Below are positions 29,750 through 39,152 of a stretch of 64,000 nt of DNA, one piece after another. The stretch comes from Paenarthrobacter ureafaciens. Its GTDB lineage: Bacteria > Actinomycetota > Actinomycetes > Actinomycetales > Micrococcaceae. Each line of letters starts with the position of its first letter. Position 1 is the stretch's first letter. The notes beneath the pieces were generated by a model, which saw only the letters and a program-made list of their open reading frames with translations, ran no database searches and was not told the DNA's origin. Both the position numbers and the translations under genes were made by a program. The stretch spans positions 558,001-622,000 of the forward strand of contig NZ_SBHM01000006.1 of the NCBI RefSeq assembly GCF_004028095.1, read 5' to 3'.

Positions 29750-31048
29750 CTAGCGCTTAAGGAACCCAAGGGCTCTGGTATTTCGTCCAGCGGATTCTCG
29801 ATTATGCTGGATATCTGCACAGGACAGCTCCGCAATGGCTTTACGGAGTGCGGAGTCGGGGGCGGACTCCAGGAGCACCGTTCCCGACAGGAGCGCCGCA
29901 TCGCAGGCAGCAGGGTCTGAGGGCAGGTAAGCGGAAATGGCCATGCCCGGCCCGAACCGTTCCCAGGCTTGCAGCAGTTGTTGCCTTGGTCCCCGCCCTA
30001 CCGAAGATTGCCTGACCTTATTGAGGACCACCCGAATGTTGGCCTGTTCAGCGGTGTCCTTCAGCTCCCCAAGTCCTCGGACGAGCCTCGGGATGCCCAC
30101 GGCATCCGCCGCTCCGACTGCAATGACCTCGTCTGCGAGCTCCATGATTTTCAATGCGGCTCCGTTCCTGCGCGGGGTCATGGAGTCGAAGCTCAATTCC
30201 TCGTCAGCCTCCAGGCAAAACCCGACATCCACCACCACAACGTCCGCAAGCTGCTTGGCCCGCTCCACTACGGCTGACAGGGCAGAAGGCCGGAGTTCGG
30301 TCCATCGATCAGCGCGGGTAACGCCCCCAAGGAGACGGAAGCTGTTACCCCGCACATGCACCACCTCCGCTATGCGGGTGAGTCCAGCGACGTCAAGGAC
30401 ACCCTGATCTGCCAAGCGGCACGCCTGGGCAAGCCCAGCAGATTCATCAAGCAGACCCAGCATGGCTGATGCACTGGCACCATAGCTGTCCGCATCCGCA
30501 AGAATGACTGAGCTTCCCCGGGCAGCCAGTTCGGCAGCGACATTGACCGCAACCGTGGTCCTCCCTGGCGCTCCCACCGGTCCCCACACTGCGATGACCC
30601 GCCCTGCGCCCTCCCGGACCACCTCAGCTGCAGGCAGCTGCACCTCCGCATCCGGGAAGAGCCCGGCGAAAGCCGTTCCCGCAGCAGCACGGGGGCTCTC
30701 CCTCTGCCGGTCAACCGCACGGGAAATGCGGTCGGCAAGGTCGGCGGCGGCTATGTCCGCCCGCTCCGGCAGCACGCCGATCGCTTCCAGTCGGAGCATT
30801 TCCTCAGCGTCATCTGTCAGCACGACAACGGAGACACCCACGGCGTCCAATCTCTCCACGAGGCTGGACGAGAGGTCCGAGGTGTCGGCCGAAATGACGG
30901 CGGCCATGGCCAAGCCACTTTCGCATGCTGCGAGCAGCTCCGTCAGTTCCGTGCAGCGCCGAACGACGGTGACCGGACCGTGCAATCGCTCAAGCCCACC
31001 CACCACGAACTGTTGGTCGGGGCCGAAGGTGACTACCGGAATGCTCAT
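29750..31048 (-). CDS. CpaE-like MinD/ParA-family ATPase
   Basis: The protein has 432 residues: an N-terminal receiver-like region (about 1-120, VSVVVLTDDAEEML) without a clear phospho-aspartate signature, and a C-terminal P-loop ATPase. The ATPase motifs are VIAVWGPVGAPGRTTVAVNVA (deviant Walker A, about 155) and VILADADSYGAS. This is the layout of CpaE/TadZ proteins, which place Flp/Tad pili at the cell pole. No TadA/CpaF ATPase, secretin or pilin gene is present, so it may work outside pilus assembly. The ATG overlaps the stop of the SAF gene by 4 bp (ATGA), so the two proteins are made together. Confidence 0.82.
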   Translation of the reverse strand: MSIPVVTFGPDQQFVVGGLERLHGPVTVVRRCTELTELLAACESGLAMAAVISADTSDLSSSLVERLDAVGVSVVVLTDDAEEMLRLEAIGVLPERADIAAADLADRISRAVDRQRESPRAAAGTAFAGLFPDAEVQLPAAEVVREGAGRVIAVWGPVGAPGRTTVAVNVAAELAARGSSVILADADSYGASASAMLGLLDESAGLAQACRLADQGVLDVAGLTRIAEVVHVRGNSFRLLGGVTRADRWTELRPSALSAVVERAKQLADVVVVDVGFCLEADEELSFDSMTPRRNGAALKIMELADEVIAVGAADAVGIPRLVRGLGELKDTAEQANIRVVLNKVRQSSVGRGPRQQLLQAWERFGPGMAISAYLPSDPAACDAALLSGTVLLESAPDSALRKAIAELSCADIQHNRESAGRNTRALGFLKR

Positions 31049-31692
31049 TGCCGAGCGCCTGAAGGGTTCCAGACCGCGGATACCTTTGCGCCGTTAGCCT
31101 GCGCGCCCAGCAGCTCGGGCATCTGTTGATCTGTCACAAGGACCAGGAGAACTGTTGACTTGGACGCCCCCAAAGCACTGGAACCGGGCGCAACCGCGGT
31201 CACTTCCGCCCCGGGGAGCAACAGGACCGGCCTGTCGAAGCCGCGTGCAGAGTCCGGTTTCGAAACCCAGACGTCCACCCTGGCCCCGGGAACTACTTGG
31301 TCCGGCAGCGCTGTCTCCACAGGGATGGCCACGGGTTTGCGGTCCAAAGCATCGGCCCGCCCGAGGCTTTGACGAGGCACCAACTGGTGCTTTTCGATCC
31401 GCTGAAGCGCCACGTCGCCTTCTGCAAGGCCGGCTGAAACCGTTAGGTAGAACGCCTCCACATCTCCCAAACGCACATCAACCGCTTCGAAGTCATCGGC
31501 ACTTATGGACTGGCCCACAGCGATTGGCTCCTTAGCCGCGTACAGCTTGTTGGTCTTGTCAGCGGAGCCGATAACGGCCACGACTCCTGACACGGACAGC
31601 AAGACCAACAGAATCCCGATGAGGAGCCTGGGGTCCTTCCATGAAGGGGCTTTCAATCGCGCCGTTCCGGTAGGTGACCCCTGCTCCATCAT
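31045..31692 (-). CDS. SAF-domain membrane protein, CpaB/RcpC-like
   Basis: The 215-residue protein has one N-terminal membrane helix (LLIGILLVLLSVSGVVAVIG, about 26-45). A SAF domain follows directly: YAAKEPIAVGQSISADDFEAVDVRL through LQRIEKHQLVPRQSL. A beta-rich region PDQVVPGARVDVWVSKPDS completes the CpaB/RcpC pattern. In Tad pilus systems CpaB helps assemble the outer channel; here there is no outer membrane and no pilus genes. GGGGAG lies 5 nt before the ATG. It is the first gene of a two-gene reverse-strand unit and diverges from the small HTH gene. Confidence 0.82.
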   Translation of the reverse strand: MMEQGSPTGTARLKAPSWKDPRLLIGILLVLLSVSGVVAVIGSADKTNKLYAAKEPIAVGQSISADDFEAVDVRLGDVEAFYLTVSAGLAEGDVALQRIEKHQLVPRQSLGRADALDRKPVAIPVETALPDQVVPGARVDVWVSKPDSARGFDRPVLLLPGAEVTAVAPGSSALGASKSTVLLVLVTDQQMPELLGAQANGAKVSAVWNPSGARQ

Positions 31693-31840
31693 TCATGCTC
31701 CCCCGTCAGTTGTGACATGCGGCTGTTCCGCCACCTCATTGTCCGGGGATTCCAGCACCAAGCCCAACCGAAGAGCCATGAAAAGCATGAAACTGTGGAT
31801 AACTGCACCAAAGCCTGCATTTCGATGGCAAAATGGTCCC

Positions 31841-32056
31841 ATGCCCCGTTTCTTGACCTTGGCCGACGTTGCCGAACAACTCCAGATCAACTCGCCCCAG
31901 GCCTACGCGCTCGTTAGGAGCGGAGAACTCAAGGCCATACAAGTAGGCGGCCGCGGCCAGTGGCGGATCGAAGAAAAGATGTTGGAGCAGTACATCGAAG
32001 AGCGCTATGCCGAGGCGAGCCGGATGATCGAGAAATCCAGGTCCAAATCTGCCTGA
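31841..32056 (+). CDS. Small helix-turn-helix regulator, excisionase/BldC-like
   Basis: This 71-residue protein is almost entirely a winged MerR-type HTH: FLTLADVAEQLQINSPQAYALVRSGELKAIQVGGRGQWRIEE, then a basic helical tail ending EKSRSKSA. The size and fold match BldC and excisionase-like DNA-binding proteins. I chose the ATG at 31841 because homology begins there; the upstream in-frame extension is not protein-like. Its ribosome site is poor. It diverges from the SAF/CpaE pair, so it may regulate that pair or act on the repeats at 32712-32757 (inference). Confidence 0.8.
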   Translation: MPRFLTLADVAEQLQINSPQAYALVRSGELKAIQVGGRGQWRIEEKMLEQYIEERYAEASRMIEKSRSKSA

Positions 32057-32079
32057 AAGCGGCAGTGGTCCACCTTCCT

Positions 32080-32646
32080 CTAATACTCGCGTCGCGAAGC
32101 AGAGCGCACCCCGAGCAGAGACCTAAAGGCCACGGTAGCTACAGCAGTCACGGCGGTGGCACGGCGCGCCTCTCCTCCTGTGACAGCGATCTCCAGGAAG
32201 TCCTTGCCCACCCTGTCGATGACTCCGCTGAGCACACGCCCCGCAGCGCCTGCCGCCACATGGACCTCAACACTCTGCCTTTCGCGGGCGAGGCCCCGAA
32301 GGGCACTGGCCAAGGGAAATACCAAAGCGGGCCCATTCACAGGCTTCCGGGCCAGCCTGCCAAGATTCTCGAAATAGCTCACGGAATGCAACGGAATGAG
32401 CCACTGACGGGTGGCAGTGTTGAGCACCAACCAGTCCGCCCCGACCCGCCCCAATGAACCGGCTTCCTTGCTGCCATTGTTTAGCGTGATCGAGACTTCG
32501 CGCCCGAGGGCGCCGCGGAGCCTGTCGGCGAGTTCGAACTGCGCGACCTCCACGCGGGCACGTTCGGCAACCTCTGCTTCCCGCGCCAACGTGCGGTCAG
32601 CAAAAAATTGCGCCTCCATGTCACCGAAAAGAGAGTCCCATCTCAT
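32080..32646 (-). CDS. Conserved hypothetical protein, two Sm-like beta-barrels predicted
   Basis: The 188-residue protein has an N-terminal helix (AREAEVAERARVEVAQFELADRLRGAL). Two similar beta-rich units follow. Unit one is REVSITLNNGSKEAGSLGRV then WLVLNTATRQWLIPLHSV (about 50-95). Unit two is QSVEVHVAAGAAGRVLSGVIDRV then FLEIAV and TAVTAVATVAFRSL (about 120-180). The pattern of strand, G-x-V-x-x-V-G-x-D-x-L and I-P-x-x-x-V resembles Sm/LSm-type barrels. This is an inference from pattern alone and I do not recognise a named family. It converges with the HTH gene (23 bp apart). Confidence 0.7.
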   Translation of the reverse strand: MRWDSLFGDMEAQFFADRTLAREAEVAERARVEVAQFELADRLRGALGREVSITLNNGSKEAGSLGRVGADWLVLNTATRQWLIPLHSVSYFENLGRLARKPVNGPALVFPLASALRGLARERQSVEVHVAAGAAGRVLSGVIDRVGKDFLEIAVTGGEARRATAVTAVATVAFRSLLGVRSASRREY

Positions 32647-32711
32647 CTGCTCAGGCTAGGCTCTGAAGAAACAAGCAGCAACACCACGGCGCGTAACAAT
32701 TGGACATAGTG

Positions 32712-32757
32712 CATCAAAGAAGTTCAAACTGAACTAATTGCATCAAATGACATCAAA
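32712..32757. promoter_or_regulatory. Direct repeats CATCAAA in the divergent promoter region
   Basis: CATCAAA occurs three times on the + strand (32712, 32741, 32751), with a related TTCAAAC at 32723. The spacing of 29 and 10 bp places the sites on nearly the same helix face. The block is unusually AT-rich for this genome and lies between the Sm-like gene (-) and the LysM gene (+), so it is a candidate operator. Confidence 0.4.
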
Positions 32758-32780
32758 CTGCTGTGGGGAGCACGAGTCCG

Positions 32781-33497
32781 ATGAGCCAGGAACTAAGACC
32801 ACTTCGGAACGACGCCGCGTTGGCCATTGCCATCTTGTTCATCGGTTGCCTTTTGGTGGTTGTCGGCGGCCCTTGGCCACGTATAAAAGCGGTGCCGATT
32901 GACGCACTGACGTTTGACCAGCTCTTCGGCCTCGGCGCGAACCTCGCGGGTCTGGCTGTCGTGTCCTGGTGGTTACTTTCCTTTGTTCTCGGCCTCATGG
33001 CGAATGTCTTGAAACGAACCGGCCAAAGTACTGCCGCGCGAGTCGCCTCCAAAGCCACCCCTGCTTTCATGATTCGCATCGGAGCAGCCGTTCTGAGCGT
33101 GAATCTTCTAGGAGGCACCGCGGCCTTCGCCGCTTCTGTTCCCGATCCGGGGTGGAGAAGCACGTCCACAGCACAGTCACCCGATGCCGCTTGGACGAAG
33201 ACAGGCCTGAACGTGACACCCGGGTGGAAGCCCAAGGCTCCAATCATCGACCCGGGTTTACTCAGTCGGTCTTCTGCACGCGTGGCAACGCCACGAGCTT
33301 CGGACGATGAAGGCGTTGTTGTCATGCCGGGCGACACCCTATGGTCCATCGCGGCCAGCAGGTCAGGACCATTCGCCAGTGATCTCGATATCGCCCTCGA
33401 GTGGCCCAAGTGGTACGCGGCCAACAAAACAACGATCGGCGAGGACCCTGCGGTCCTCCATCCCGGACAGGTCCTGAAACCTCCGCCGCGAACCTGA
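32781..33497 (+). CDS. Membrane-anchored LysM-domain protein
   Basis: The start is set at the ATG (32781) with GGGGAG 10 nt upstream; the GTG at 32763 has no ribosome site. The product is about 238 residues. It has three hydrophobic stretches (about 13-35, 55-80 and 100-120, the last ending in GGTAAFAASV). A linker follows, then one C-terminal LysM domain (about 180-238: VVMPGDTLWSIAASRSG, ALEWPKWYAANKTTIGEDPAVLHPGQVL). LysM binds peptidoglycan N-acetylglucosamine. The domain should face the wall, giving a membrane-to-wall link. There is no enzymatic domain. It is followed by the Rv3235-family gene in the same direction after 140 bp. Confidence 0.85.
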   Translation: MSQELRPLRNDAALAIAILFIGCLLVVVGGPWPRIKAVPIDALTFDQLFGLGANLAGLAVVSWWLLSFVLGLMANVLKRTGQSTAARVASKATPAFMIRIGAAVLSVNLLGGTAAFAASVPDPGWRSTSTAQSPDAAWTKTGLNVTPGWKPKAPIIDPGLLSRSSARVATPRASDDEGVVVMPGDTLWSIAASRSGPFASDLDIALEWPKWYAANKTTIGEDPAVLHPGQVLKPPPRT

Positions 33498-33637
33498 CCA
33501 TTCGTCCCACTCCAGCAAATCTGCCCGCTCAGGGGCATTTAGATCCAATTTCACCCCTTTCAGGGTCATCCCAGATAGCACTGGAGCCAGGCAAACCCCA
33601 TGCCCGGCTCCCTCAAGCAACTTTCTGAGGATGGACC

Positions 33638-34060
33638 ATGAGCGTAAGCACTACCCAACGACTGGGCGCCAGGCCAAAACCGAAACGCAGGCTGCCGGTC
33701 CGCGGCTCCGGCGGCAACAGTATCGATGTCCGGTTGGTTGCCCGCAGCATAGCCCAGGCAGTCGTGGAGGTGCTTGCCGGAACGCGTCCTATACAACAGT
33801 TGGCAGTTTCCTTGTCTGATGACTGCTATTTTTCGCTTCAACACAGAGCTGCCTTGACCCGTGAACACGCCGCGAAATCGCGCGCATCACAACGCATCCA
33901 CCTCAGCCCCATGGTGCGCTCGGTACGTGTGTGCAGCATTTCCGACACCATCTGTGAGGCCTCAGTCGTGGTGGCGGAAGAGCAACGCTGCCGGGCTTTG
34001 GCAATCCGGCTGGAACTGATGGACGATGTGTGGCAGGTGACCGCGCTCGAGATTGGATGA
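33638..34060 (+). CDS. Rv3235 family protein
   Basis: The protein has 140 residues. A basic N-terminus is followed by the conserved region SIAQAVVEVLAGTRPIQQLAVSL, then SPMVRSVRVCSIS and a C-terminal strand-rich part ending DVWQVTALEIG. This matches the actinobacterial family named after M. tuberculosis Rv3235, whose function is unknown. The gene sits just before secA on the opposite strand, as it lies near secA1 (Rv3240c) in mycobacteria. GAGGATGGA precedes the ATG closely. Confidence 0.82.
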   Translation: MSVSTTQRLGARPKPKRRLPVRGSGGNSIDVRLVARSIAQAVVEVLAGTRPIQQLAVSLSDDCYFSLQHRAALTREHAAKSRASQRIHLSPMVRSVRVCSISDTICEASVVVAEEQRCRALAIRLELMDDVWQVTALEIG

Positions 34061-34084
34061 ACCGCTCGCGATCAGGCAAGAAGA

Positions 34085-34119
34085 AGTCCGGGATCGCTCG
34101 CATTGAACGATCCCGGACT
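34085..34119. terminator. Hairpin between convergent Rv3235-like and secA genes
   Basis: A 12-bp perfect stem (34085-34096 with 34108-34119) has an 11-nt loop. There is no T-run on the + strand side (CTCACG) and only a short one on the other. Its location between two convergent stop codons supports a termination role. Confidence 0.6.
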
Positions 34120-34141
34120 CTCACGATTCGAACGAACCGAA

Positions 34142-36883
34142 CTAACGCCGCTTCTTCTTAGCGGGCTTCCGCGGTTCCTGGGTGGCTGCCTTCGCCGGGT
34201 TTCCCGAACGGCCTGAAGACCTTCCCTCAATGCGCGTCTGGGTTCCTCCGTCTTCGCCGGGCGCCGTGTACTGCAGCTGAGCCGGCTTCTCAGGCGCTTC
34301 GAGGCCTGCTGCCCGGATTTGAGGCTCGTGGTGCTCGGTATGCGTGCCACCAACAGAGTCGTCGGCCACCACAACGTCTTCCGCCGGGGTTACCTCTACC
34401 TCGAGGTTATAGAGGAACCCAATGCTCTCTTCGCGGATGGCCTCCATCATGCTCTGGAACATGACATAGCCCTCGCGCTGATACTCCACCAACGGGTCCC
34501 TCTGCGCCATCGCCCTCAGGCCGATGCCTTCCTTGAGGTAATCCATCTCGTAAAGGTGCTCTTGCCACTTCCGTCCCAAGACCGAAAGGACGACGCGACG
34601 TTCAAGCTCACGCATGCTTTCAGAGCCGATAGCTTCTTCGCGTGCCTGGTAGACCAACTTCGCGTCGGAGAGGATCTCATTCCTCAGGAACTCGACCGTA
34701 ACCTTGGACTTGCCTCCAGCCTCATCAATGATGTCCTGGGCGGTGACCGTTGCCGGGTAAAGGGTCTTAAGGTTCGACCAGAGCTGGTTGAAGTCCCAAT
34801 CGTCGCCGGTACCTTCGGCAGTCGCGGCGTCAATCAGGGCGTTAATGGTGTCTTCCAGGAAGAACTGAACCTTTTCGTGGAGATCGTCCCCCTCAAGGAT
34901 CCGACGGCGGTCACCGTAGATAGCCTCGCGCTGGCGGTTCAGGACATCATCGTATTTGAGGACGTTCTTGCGCTGTTCCGCGTTGCGGGCTTCCACTTGG
35001 CTTTGGGCCGAGGCGATGGCTCGGGACACGAGCTTCGATTCCAGGGCAACGTCGTCCGGGACCGAACTGTTCATGAGCCTTTCGGCTGCACCGGAGTTGA
35101 ACAGCCTCATGAGGTCATCGGTCAGGGAGAGGTAGAAGCGGGACTCACCGGGATCACCTTGACGGCCGGACCGTCCGCGAAGCTGGTTGTCGATGCGGCG
35201 GGATTCGTGGCGCTCAGTGCCCAGGACGTAGAGACCGCCCAGATCCAACACTTCCTCATGCTCATCCTTGACGGCTTGCTTGGCCGCGGCGAGCGCCTCC
35301 GGCCAAGCGGCCTCGTACTCGTCCGAGTTTTCCTCGGGGTCGAGTCCGCGCTTGGCCAACTCGGCAATCGCAGTGAACTCGGCGTTTCCGCCCAACATGA
35401 TGTCCGTGCCGCGGCCTGCCATGTTGGTAGCAACAGTCACTGCGCCTTTACGACCCGCTTGTGCCACGATCGAGGCTTCCCGGGCGTGGTTCTTTGCATT
35501 GAGTACCTCGTGGCGGATGCCCTCTTTACCCAGCAACTTGGAGAGATATTCGCTCTTCTCCACGCTGGTTGTGCCCACAAGGACGGGCTGGCCCTTCTCA
35601 TGCCGCTCGGCGATGTCCTTGACCACCGCGTCGAACTTCACGATTTCGTTCTTGTAGACGAGGTCAGGCTGGTCGATGCGCTGCATGTCCCGGTTGGTCG
35701 GGATGGCTACTACGCCCAGCTTGTAGGTGCTCATGAACTCTGCGGCTTCCGTCTCAGCCGTGCCGGTCATGCCGGACAGCTTGGAATACATGCGGAAGTA
35801 GTTCTGCAGGGTGACGGTGGCGAGAGTCTGGTTCTCTGCCTTGATCTCGACGTTTTCCTTGGCCTCGATCGCTTGGTGCATGCCCTCGTTGTAGCGGCGC
35901 CCGGCGAGGATACGTCCGGTATGTTCGTCAACGATCAGCACTTCGCCGTCCAGGATGACGTAGTCCTTATCCCGCTTGAAAAGCTCCTTGGCCTTGATGG
36001 CGTTGTTGAGGAAACCGATCAAAGGAGTGTTGGCTGATTCGTACAGGTTCTGGATGCCGAGGTAGTCCTCGACTTTTTCGATGCCGGATTCCAGCACGCC
36101 TACCGTGCGCTTCTTTTCGTCGACCTCGTAGTCAACGTCCGGCTGGAGGCGAAGAACAACCTTGGCGAACTCGCTGTACCAGCGGTTGGTGTCCCCCTGG
36201 GCGGGGCCGGAGATGATCAGCGGTGTACGTGCCTCGTCGATCAGGATGGAGTCGACTTCATCAACAATCGCGAAATGGTGTCCTCGTTGCACGAGCTCGC
36301 TGGCATCCCAGGCCATGTTGTCGCGCAGGTAATCGAATCCGAACTCGTTATTGGTGCCGTACGTGATGTCCGCAGCGTACTGTTCCCTGCGCAAGGCCGG
36401 ATCCTGGTTGGACAGGATGCATCCGCTGGTGAGGCCCAGGAAGCGGTAGACGCGGCCCATCAGTTCGGATTGGTACTCGGCAAGGTAATCGTTGACCGTC
36501 ACAACATGGACGCCCTTGCCGGTCAAAGCATTCAGGTAGGCAGGCGCCGTTGCGACGAGTGTTTTACCTTCACCGGTCTTCATTTCGGCAATGTTGCCCA
36601 GGTGGAGTGCGGCGCCACCCATGAGCTGTACGTCGAAGTGGCGCATTCCCAGGGTCCTGGACGAAGCCTCCCGAACTGCAGCGAAGGCCTCGGGGAGAAG
36701 ATCGTTGAGGGTTTCTCCGTCTTGGTGACGGGCGCGGAGCCGGTCGGTCTCTTCACGGAGTTCGGCATCTGAGAACGTCTTGAATGAGTCTTCAAGGGCA
36801 TTGATGGAATCGGCATAGTTCCGCAGTTGCTTCAGGGTTTTTTTGTCACCCGTGCGGAGAAGTTTTTCGATTAGTGATGCCAC
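34142..36883 (-). CDS. secA: Preprotein translocase ATPase SecA
   Basis: The 913 residues are of standard SecA length. NBD1 has [18 protein letters not shown] (Walker A, about 100) and [20 protein letters not shown]. The preprotein-binding domain, NBD2 ([14 protein letters not shown]) and the helical scaffold and wing follow in order. SecA drives preproteins through SecYEG by ATP hydrolysis at the membrane. The C-terminus ends in a basic Lys/Arg tail and lacks the CxCxSGxxxxxC zinc motif used to contact SecB in proteobacteria. The gene order with hpf, comF, lpqB, mtrB and mtrA matches mycobacterial secA1, so this is the housekeeping SecA. Confidence 0.98.
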   Translation of the reverse strand: MASLIEKLLRTGDKKTLKQLRNYADSINALEDSFKTFSDAELREETDRLRARHQDGETLNDLLPEAFAAVREASSRTLGMRHFDVQLMGGAALHLGNIAEMKTGEGKTLVATAPAYLNALTGKGVHVVTVNDYLAEYQSELMGRVYRFLGLTSGCILSNQDPALRREQYAADITYGTNNEFGFDYLRDNMAWDASELVQRGHHFAIVDEVDSILIDEARTPLIISGPAQGDTNRWYSEFAKVVLRLQPDVDYEVDEKKRTVGVLESGIEKVEDYLGIQNLYESANTPLIGFLNNAIKAKELFKRDKDYVILDGEVLIVDEHTGRILAGRRYNEGMHQAIEAKENVEIKAENQTLATVTLQNYFRMYSKLSGMTGTAETEAAEFMSTYKLGVVAIPTNRDMQRIDQPDLVYKNEIVKFDAVVKDIAERHEKGQPVLVGTTSVEKSEYLSKLLGKEGIRHEVLNAKNHAREASIVAQAGRKGAVTVATNMAGRGTDIMLGGNAEFTAIAELAKRGLDPEENSDEYEAAWPEALAAAKQAVKDEHEEVLDLGGLYVLGTERHESRRIDNQLRGRSGRQGDPGESRFYLSLTDDLMRLFNSGAAERLMNSSVPDDVALESKLVSRAIASAQSQVEARNAEQRKNVLKYDDVLNRQREAIYGDRRRILEGDDLHEKVQFFLEDTINALIDAATAEGTGDDWDFNQLWSNLKTLYPATVTAQDIIDEAGGKSKVTVEFLRNEILSDAKLVYQAREEAIGSESMRELERRVVLSVLGRKWQEHLYEMDYLKEGIGLRAMAQRDPLVEYQREGYVMFQSMMEAIREESIGFLYNLEVEVTPAEDVVVADDSVGGTHTEHHEPQIRAAGLEAPEKPAQLQYTAPGEDGGTQTRIEGRSSGRSGNPAKAATQEPRKPAKKKRR

Positions 36884-36925
36884 GTGAAATTGCTCCCAGT
36901 CTCATGCTGCCGAATTCTGGCTGTT

Positions 36926-38215
36926 TCAGTCTACGGGAGAGACCAAGGCCACGTAGCCTGTTTCCCCTGTCAGCGGATTGACGCGCCCGCCGAGCGGATC
37001 TTGGGAGTGGCGACGGGCCGCTATGGCCTCGTTGAGCGTCCGGGCCAAGTCTCCGACAGGTGACACCACCACTTCCTGAAGCCCAAGCCAATCCCCCATG
37101 AGGCACAGCTCTGCTGCCAGTTCCTCAGCAGTATCCGAGGGCGCCGAGGGTTCGGCATGGGCAGAGCGAACCAACAGCCTGCCCCCTGGCCGGTCAGCCT
37201 TCAGGTCTACCCGCGCAACGATCCCTTCGCGAAGTAGGAATGGCAACACGTAGTAGCCGAAACGCCGCTTGGCCGCAGGCGTGTAGATCTCGATCCGGTA
37301 GTGGAAGCCGAAGAGTTCTTCAAGGCGGCGCCGTTCGAAAACCAGCGAATCGAAGGGACTGAGGAGCGCGCGCCCTTCTGCCCGGCGCGGTATTTTTGCG
37401 TCAACATGCCGGAAAACGTCGCGGTCCCAGCCCTTCACGGTGACGCGCTCGAGTCGGCCGGCCCTCTGGAGCCGTTCCACGGAGGCCTGTCCGGCTTTGG
37501 TCGGCGTACGAAAGTAGTCTGCGAAGCACCGGACCGTACCAATGCCATGAGCCTTCGCCGCTGCTTCGATCAAGCGGTCCATGGATGCGTCGGGATCCAT
37601 CCACTCCGGTGTTCCTCCGGGGTACACACGGGACGTCAGGGCGTACCGGCGTTCAAACTGGGCGGTTCGGGCAGCGGCTGAAACGCGCCCTTCCTCGAAG
37701 AGATGTTCAAGAACGCGTTTGACGACGTTCCAGTTCCAACCCCAGTTCGCCCGGTCCTGGACTTCATCATGTCCCAACTTGGCTGTCAGTTCCGAGGCGG
37801 TCATCGGCCTGCTCGTCGCCAGTACTGCGAGGATGCGGTTTTCCATGTCAATTCGCACCTCCTCGTCCAACGAGTGGGCGCCCACCCAGTACCGCTTCTG
37901 CCAGGCAAGCAGATCGGGGAAATGTTCCGGCCTGATGAAACTGGCTTCATGGGCCCAGTACTCCATCATTCTTCGAGGCGCCCTCCCTGCCATCGTCTGC
38001 AGGATCGCGGTGTCATAGTTACCCAACCGGGAAAAGAAGGGCAGGTAGTGACTGCGGGCAAGGACATTGACCGAATCGATCTGCACCAACTGCAATTGGG
38101 CAAAAGTCCGGCCCACCGCCCTCGCTGTTACGGGGGTGGTGGGCCGGACCCTTGCTAATCCTTGGGCCTCCAAAGCCATCCGCCGCGCCTGTGACAGGCT
38201 CAGCGAAACGGTCAT
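36926..38215 (-). CDS. Winged-helix protein, YcaQ-like DNA glycosylase family
   Basis: The start is set at the ATG giving MTVSLSLSQARRMALEAQG, with AAAGGA upstream; an extra 36 residues in frame are basic low-complexity sequence. The 429-residue product carries the winged-helix pattern of the YcaQ/AlkX family: QLVQIDSVNVLARSHYLPFFSRLG near 40, YWAHEASFIRPEHFP, and later FDSLVFERRRLEELFGFHYRIEIY. Escherichia coli YcaQ and Streptomyces AlkZ unhook interstrand DNA crosslinks, and many homologues are uncharacterised. This gene lies 31 bp after hpf in the same direction. Confidence 0.82.
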   Translation of the reverse strand: MTVSLSLSQARRMALEAQGLARVRPTTPVTARAVGRTFAQLQLVQIDSVNVLARSHYLPFFSRLGNYDTAILQTMAGRAPRRMMEYWAHEASFIRPEHFPDLLAWQKRYWVGAHSLDEEVRIDMENRILAVLATSRPMTASELTAKLGHDEVQDRANWGWNWNVVKRVLEHLFEEGRVSAAARTAQFERRYALTSRVYPGGTPEWMDPDASMDRLIEAAAKAHGIGTVRCFADYFRTPTKAGQASVERLQRAGRLERVTVKGWDRDVFRHVDAKIPRRAEGRALLSPFDSLVFERRRLEELFGFHYRIEIYTPAAKRRFGYYVLPFLLREGIVARVDLKADRPGGRLLVRSAHAEPSAPSDTAEELAAELCLMGDWLGLQEVVVSPVGDLARTLNEAIAARRHSQDPLGGRVNPLTGETGYVALVSPVD

Positions 38216-38246
38216 GGGAGTCCTTTCACTACAAGCAGCGCGCCGA

Positions 38247-38975
38247 TTACCGTGCGCTTGCTGCTTGGTCGTCCGAGCGGTACGCGTGGATCTTCTCTTC
38301 GACGGCCTCCTGGCCGGGCTCACAGGTGGAATCGAGGGAGATCACACCATAGGTCCAGCCGCTTCGACGGTACACAACGGAGGGTGCGTTGGTTTCCTTA
38401 TCAAGGAACAGGTAGAAGTTGTGACCCACGAGTTCCATGTTGTCGACGGCGTCGTCGAGCGTGAGCGAGGCTGCCGGGAAAACCTTCCGGCGGATAAGCA
38501 CGGGGGAATCACCGGCGGGAATATCGTTTTCGATCTCGTACGGCGACCGCTCGTCGGGTTCGGCTGCAGCGGTTTCGCTGTTACCGGCCACCTCGTAAAT
38601 GGGAGCCGTTGTACTGGCAGGCTCCAGGGATGCCGTTGCTTCGCGAACGGCCTTGGGCGTGTGGCGCCCGTGGTGCACCTTCTTCCTGTCCTTCGCCCGC
38701 CGCAGACGCTCAAGAAGCTTGTTGTAGGCGAGATCGAAGGCAGCAAATTTGTCAGCGGCTGTGGCTTCGGCACGAATAACAGGGCCTCGGCCCAAGACTG
38801 TCACTTCAACGGTAAGCTGGCCGGGCGTCTGCCGGGGATTGGTCTCCTTGGAAACCTTGGCGTCAACCCGCTGGACCTTGTCCCCCAGGGATTCAATCTT
38901 TGAGATCTTCTCGCCGGCATATTCGCGGAAGCGGTCGGAAACTGTCAGATTTCGTCCGCTGATCATGAACTCCAT
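38247..38975 (-). CDS. hpf: Long-form ribosome hibernation-promoting factor
   Basis: The product is about 242 residues from ATG 38975, which has GGAGGG 5 nt upstream; a longer frame to 39074 lacks a site. The N-terminal S30AE domain (MEFMISGRNLTVSDRFREYA...) binds the 30S decoding region. A variable linker of about 60 residues follows. The C-terminal domain (SPVLIRRKVFPAASLTLDDAVDNMELVGHNFYLFLDKET) makes the 30S-30S contact that forms 100S dimers. Such proteins act in stationary phase or stress. The 178 bp upstream, towards comF, are free of genes and should hold its own promoter. Confidence 0.95.
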   Translation of the reverse strand: MEFMISGRNLTVSDRFREYAGEKISKIESLGDKVQRVDAKVSKETNPRQTPGQLTVEVTVLGRGPVIRAEATAADKFAAFDLAYNKLLERLRRAKDRKKVHHGRHTPKAVREATASLEPASTTAPIYEVAGNSETAAAEPDERSPYEIENDIPAGDSPVLIRRKVFPAASLTLDDAVDNMELVGHNFYLFLDKETNAPSVVYRRSGWTYGVISLDSTCEPGQEAVEEKIHAYRSDDQAASAR

Positions 38976-39152
38976 GGTGCCCTCCAATAACTCAGGTGAC
39001 ACGACAACGACGCTTCTTGGGGCCGGTCTGACAGACAGTCGAGCCCCTTTCCGAGCCGCTATCGACAGGTACATCTGTTCTTGGTACCCACAACCGACGT
39101 TAGTTCATCGGCACGAGTTATTCATCCTTTGGCAACTTATTTTTTGATTTGG

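Noticed and set aside
34319..36037. 572-codon open frame antisense to secA
   Set aside because: It lies wholly opposite the unmistakable SecA, and long antisense frames are expected in GC-rich coding DNA; the translation has no recognisable domain.
38216..38323. N-terminal extension of the YcaQ-like protein
   Set aside because: Arg/Thr-rich low-complexity codons upstream of a well-placed ATG with a ribosome site; not conserved-looking.
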